Below, piece by piece: positions 4,075 to 5,492 of a stretch of 5,492 nt of DNA. Where the stretch lies: contig QMVO01000139.1 in assembly GCA_003661125.1 (NCBI GenBank), positions 1 to 5,492 of the forward strand. The letters run 5' to 3'. Position 1 is the stretch's first letter. Every line of letters begins with the position of its first letter. The DNA comes from Methanosarcinales archaeon (GTDB taxonomy: Archaea; Halobacteriota; Syntropharchaeia; Alkanophagales; Methanospirareceae). A program made the translations under genes and the position numbers. The notes beneath the pieces were generated by a model. The model was not told the DNA's origin. It saw only the letters and a program-made list of their open reading frames with translations, and made no database searches.

Positions 4075-4205
4075 ATCGTAAAGAGTTTGAGGAAATCAAG
4101 GCACGAGATGGCTATGTCTTAGATGACAGTATGCATTATTACGAGGATTGGGCGGAGTATAAGAAGTGGCATCCGTTCACGAGTGAGGAAGGTGAAAGGG
4201 AATGA
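4071..4205 (+). CDS. Very small Trp/Tyr-rich protein (44 aa), RKEFE family
   Basis: A 44-codon frame linked to both neighbours by ATGA overlaps (4071-4074 and 4202-4205), a strong sign of coupled translation. It begins MNRKEFEEIKARDGYVLDD and continues with aromatic residues (MHYYEDWAEYKKWHPF, 21-36) and an acidic tail. GAGGTGA at 4054-4060 precedes it. I do not recognise a family, but the N-terminus recurs in the gene cut by the right edge at 5468 (RKEFE in both, with 11 identical bases AAAGAGTTTGA), so the element carries at least two related copies. With five aromatic residues in 16 positions it may form a small folded binding surface. Function unknown. Confidence 0.72.
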   Translation: MNRKEFEEIKARDGYVLDDSMHYYEDWAEYKKWHPFTSEEGERE

Positions 4206-4468
4206 ACGAGGAAGAGTTGATAGAGCGGATAAAAGAGCTCAAGAATCTTCTAAGTAGCGAAGTCAGTGAACATACACATCTGCGAAGAATTGCGGAAGAT
4301 AAAGTTCTAAAAGCTTATCATACGGGGCACTTAGAAGCACGAAGGGTTATAATAGACCGCATTTTGGATATTACTTCGAAACACTATCAAGATATGCTAG
4401 CGGAAGCGATGAAAGAAAAGGAAGCGGGAAATGATGAAACCAAAGCAAATAATGTTTTAAAGCATTAA
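4202..4468 (+). CDS. Small helical protein (88 aa), repeated helical family
   Basis: The product is helical and highly charged. An N-terminal helix (ELIERIKELKNLLSSEVSEH, 5-24) is followed by a second carrying YHTGHLEARRVIIDRI (39-54), then a long charged C-terminal helix (60-88) absent from the other members. The protein encoded at 4714 matches it at ERI-x-x-LK-x-LL, E-x-x-EH and YHxGxxEAxxxxIDRI (9 of 16 identical over the last block), so the two are clear relatives by eye. The ATG overlaps the previous stop (ATGA), and GGTGA at 4191-4195 serves as ribosome binding site. Family and function are unknown to me; a helical hairpin that dimerises or binds a host protein or nucleic acid is the best reading. 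Confidence 0.8.
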   Translation: MNEEELIERIKELKNLLSSEVSEHTHLRRIAEDKVLKAYHTGHLEARRVIIDRILDITSKHYQDMLAEAMKEKEAGNDETKANNVLKH

Positions 4469-4499
4469 AGAAATGATGAAAAAGGGTGAAGGAGGCAAA

Positions 4500-4724
4500 A
4501 TGGCAAAAGAAACATTTCCTGTAATAGTGAAGAAAATACCGTTAGGATATTTGAAAATAGAACTAGAACGAAGCGGGGTGTCTATTACAGCGGTCACGGA
4601 TGAAGGGAGAGAAGAATCTGGTGTGACAATTCTTGCCGAAGAACTGAGCGATACAATATCAGCATTGAAAAAGGCAGAAGCGATACTGAAAGAGAAGAAA
4701 AAAGTGAGGAAAAATGAACAATAA
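4500..4724 (+). CDS. Small alpha/beta protein of unknown function (74 aa)
   Basis: I chose the ATG at 4500 because GAAGGAGG (4488-4495) lies directly before it. An in-frame ATG at 4473 would add nine residues but has no ribosome binding site and would place GGAGG within the gene. The protein has strands (FPVIVKKIPLGYLKIELERS then GVSITAV, residues 5-31), a third strand GVTIL (40-44), and a C-terminal helix (ELSDTISALKKAEAILKEKK, 47-66) with a basic end. Layout and some positions (I-x-x-x-RxG, GV, EL, K) recall the 62-aa protein encoded at 2287, but this is weak. The 3' end overlaps the next gene by 11 bases. No family recognised. Confidence 0.72.
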   Translation: MAKETFPVIVKKIPLGYLKIELERSGVSITAVTDEGREESGVTILAEELSDTISALKKAEAILKEKKKVRKNEQ

Positions 4725-4899
4725 TGAGCGGATAGCGAAATTGAAAGAGCTATTGGCAGTGTTTAATGATGAAATAATAGAACATGCGAGGATAGAACAC
4801 AATCCAGATACAGCATTCATAACGGCGGAGTATCACAGGGGATGGTATGAGGCTTTAGCGAGCGTAATAGACAGGATAGAGAATGCGTTAGAGTTATAG
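4714..4899 (+). CDS. Small helical protein (61 aa), repeated helical family
   Basis: A second clear member of the helical family. It has NERIAKLKELLAVFNDEIIE (4-23) as first helix, then H24-x-R26, a short loop with Asn-Pro (30-31), and YHRGWYEALASVIDRI (40-55) as second helix. It aligns with the protein encoded at 4202 with a three-residue difference in the first helix and lacks that protein's C-terminal extension. The aromatic WY after the Gly resembles the G-W/Y-x-E-A turn of many small phage helical hairpin proteins, a general resemblance only. It starts inside the end of the previous gene (11-base overlap), with GAGGA just upstream. It ends in TAG, followed three codons later by a second in-frame TAG. 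Function unknown. Confidence 0.78.
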   Translation: MNNNERIAKLKELLAVFNDEIIEHARIEHNPDTAFITAEYHRGWYEALASVIDRIENALEL

Positions 4900-4926
4900 G
4901 GGGTGAAATAGGAGGTAGGATAGAGA

Positions 4927-5259
4927 ATGGAGAAAATAAAAGATATACTGATCGAGTGCGCGAGGATATACAACAGAGTGTGGCGAGAAGCGCTGGGCGA
5001 GAGAGATTATGATGAAGTTTCTATGGAAGAAATAGAAAAAATCGAAGATAAAGCGCACAAAAAAATCCGCAACTTTCTTGACGATAAAAGCGTGAAAGAC
5101 TGGGAGTTCGTAGATACATATTGCAATTGCGGTGGGACTCCATTCCCTCGTGATGATGCAATGGTCGGCGTTGGAGCAACGAATGGTCGAGGCATTTTCG
5201 CTCCGGGTGTGCGAATAGGGGACACAATAGTCTGCATCTGCTGTGGTGCGATACATTAA
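4927..5259 (+). CDS. Protein with N-terminal helices and a CxC...CxCC putative metal site (110 aa)
   Basis: The N-terminal half is helical and charged (EKIKDILIECARIYNRVW, 2-19; EIEKIEDKAHKKIRNFLDD, 35-53). The C-terminal half contains Cys66 and Cys68 (TYCNCGGTPFP) and, after 34 residues, Cys103, Cys105 and Cys106 with His110 as last residue (IVCICCGAIH). Two CxC pairs, each followed by Gly, strongly suggest a zinc-ribbon-like or other metal site, though the spacing is not the usual CxxC. Between them lies a Gly-rich beta region (VGVGATNGRGIFAPGVRIGD). GGAGGT at 4911-4916, ten bases ahead, supports the ATG. It is the longest protein of the second gene run, separated by 24 bases from both neighbours. 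I do not recognise a family; nucleic acid or protein binding is plausible. Confidence 0.82.
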   Translation: MEKIKDILIECARIYNRVWREALGERDYDEVSMEEIEKIEDKAHKKIRNFLDDKSVKDWEFVDTYCNCGGTPFPRDDAMVGVGATNGRGIFAPGVRIGDTIVCICCGAIH

Positions 5260-5283
5260 GCTGCAGCAAAGAGGTGAATAGCA

Positions 5284-5490
5284 ATGGTAACAAAAGTAGC
5301 GATCAAAACCGATAGATACGATTTCCTTGGAGTTCGTACAGGAGACACTGGTACACTCATACGAACAACCAAAAACTACTTCGATGATCCGGTTTTCGTA
5401 GTTCGTGCAGCAGATACCATATTGATTCTCTCAGAAGATGAGGTAGAATTAGTAGGAGGTGATAATCATGTGGGAAAGAAAAGAGTTTGA
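5284..5490 (+). CDS. Small SH3-like beta-barrel candidate (68 aa)
   Basis: Residues 2-56 have the strand pattern of a small SH3/KOW-like barrel: VTKVAIKTD, a turn FLGVRTGDTGTLIRTTK with GDTGTL typical of the n-Src-like turn region, then PVFVVRAADTILILSEDEVEL. A short Gly/basic tail GGDNHVGKKRV ends the protein. The overall plan resembles that of the protein encoded at 3674, so they may be relatives. GAGGTGA at 5271-5277, six bases ahead, supports the ATG. The tail codons contain AGGAGGTGAT, the ribosome binding site of the next gene, and the two overlap by 23 bases. Function unknown; SH3-like barrels often bind nucleic acid or a protein partner. Confidence 0.78.
   Translation: MVTKVAIKTDRYDFLGVRTGDTGTLIRTTKNYFDDPVFVVRAADTILILSEDEVELVGGDNHVGKKRV
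5454..5463 (+). promoter_or_regulatory. Strong ribosome binding site of the last gene
   Basis: AGGAGGTGAT is the full 10-base complement of the usual 3' end of 16S rRNA, eight bases (from the GGAGG core) before the ATG at 5468. It is why the short frame at the edge is called a gene. Confidence 0.75.
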
Positions 5491-5492
5491 AG
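5468..5492 (+). CDS. Start of an RKEFE-family small gene, cut by the right edge
   Basis: Only eight codons are present, MWERKEFE. A perfect ribosome binding site (5454-5463) precedes the ATG, and the frame overlaps the SH3-like gene by 23 bases. The RKEFE stretch and 11 identical bases (AAAGAGTTTGA) match the 44-aa protein gene at 4071, so this is probably a second copy of that family. The rest lies outside the window. Confidence 0.6.

Noticed and set aside
4473..4499. Earlier ATG start for the 74-aa gene
   Set aside because: No ribosome binding site before 4473, whereas GGAGG immediately precedes the ATG at 4500.
4894..5293. Minus-strand frames of 76-120 codons opposite the Cys-rich gene
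   Set aside because: Antisense shadows; the plus-strand gene has a clear ribosome binding site and a paired cysteine pattern.
1..5492. tRNA or rRNA genes, insertion sequences, integrase attachment sites
   Set aside because: I saw no cloverleaf-like sequence, no rRNA-like segment, no transposase or integrase motif and no terminal repeats.

Overview
The window looks like part of an archaeal virus or other mobile element, not a conserved chromosomal stretch. The archaeal signs are strong TTTATATA-type TATA boxes placed about 25 bases before start codons, two of which imply leaderless mRNAs; many ATA, AGA and AGG codons; and GGAGGTGA-type ribosome binding sites inside operons. The mobile-element signs are very small, tightly packed genes that I mostly cannot assign, an AbrB-type regulator at the head of a replication/repair-type operon, and small gene families repeated nearby. 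An anaerobic methane/alkane-oxidising archaeal lineage (for example ANME-1-like) would fit the general style, but I cannot establish the host from this sequence.

Left side (1-1815), read leftward: an operon starts with an AbrB/SpoVT-family DNA-binding protein of 56 aa (1815-1645). Next comes a 282-aa protein with a probable C-terminal winged helix that recalls the DNA-binding ends of viral replication proteins (1607-759). Last is the N-terminal 278 codons of a superfamily 1 UvrD/Rep-type DNA helicase that runs off the left edge (835 to <1). The helicase start, ribosome binding site and Walker A coding sequence are embedded in the 3' end of the 282-aa gene.

Centre (1816-2286): an AT-rich divergent control region of about 470 bases. 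It holds the leftward TATA box, a doubtful 27-codon ORF, a 15-base palindrome, three TGTCTCATG repeats, several TATACCC/GGGTATA motifs, and a perfect GC hairpin directly before a TATA-like box. It could serve as an operator cluster, a replication origin or both.

Right side (2287-5492), read rightward: fourteen small genes (44-117 aa; the last cut by the window edge), many overlapping by ATGA or separated by a few bases, most with good ribosome binding sites. A first pair (2287-2856) is followed by an internal promoter (TATA at 2916) giving a probable leaderless GTG-initiated gene and a long run of coupled genes. Three encode related small helical proteins (3468, 4202, 4714), two encode SH3-like barrel candidates (3674, 5284), and two begin with a RKEFE-type N-terminus (4071, 5468), so the array probably grew by duplication. 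One product (4927) has a CxC...CxCC cysteine set. Arrays like this in archaeal viruses are often early, host-interacting genes; that role is inference here.
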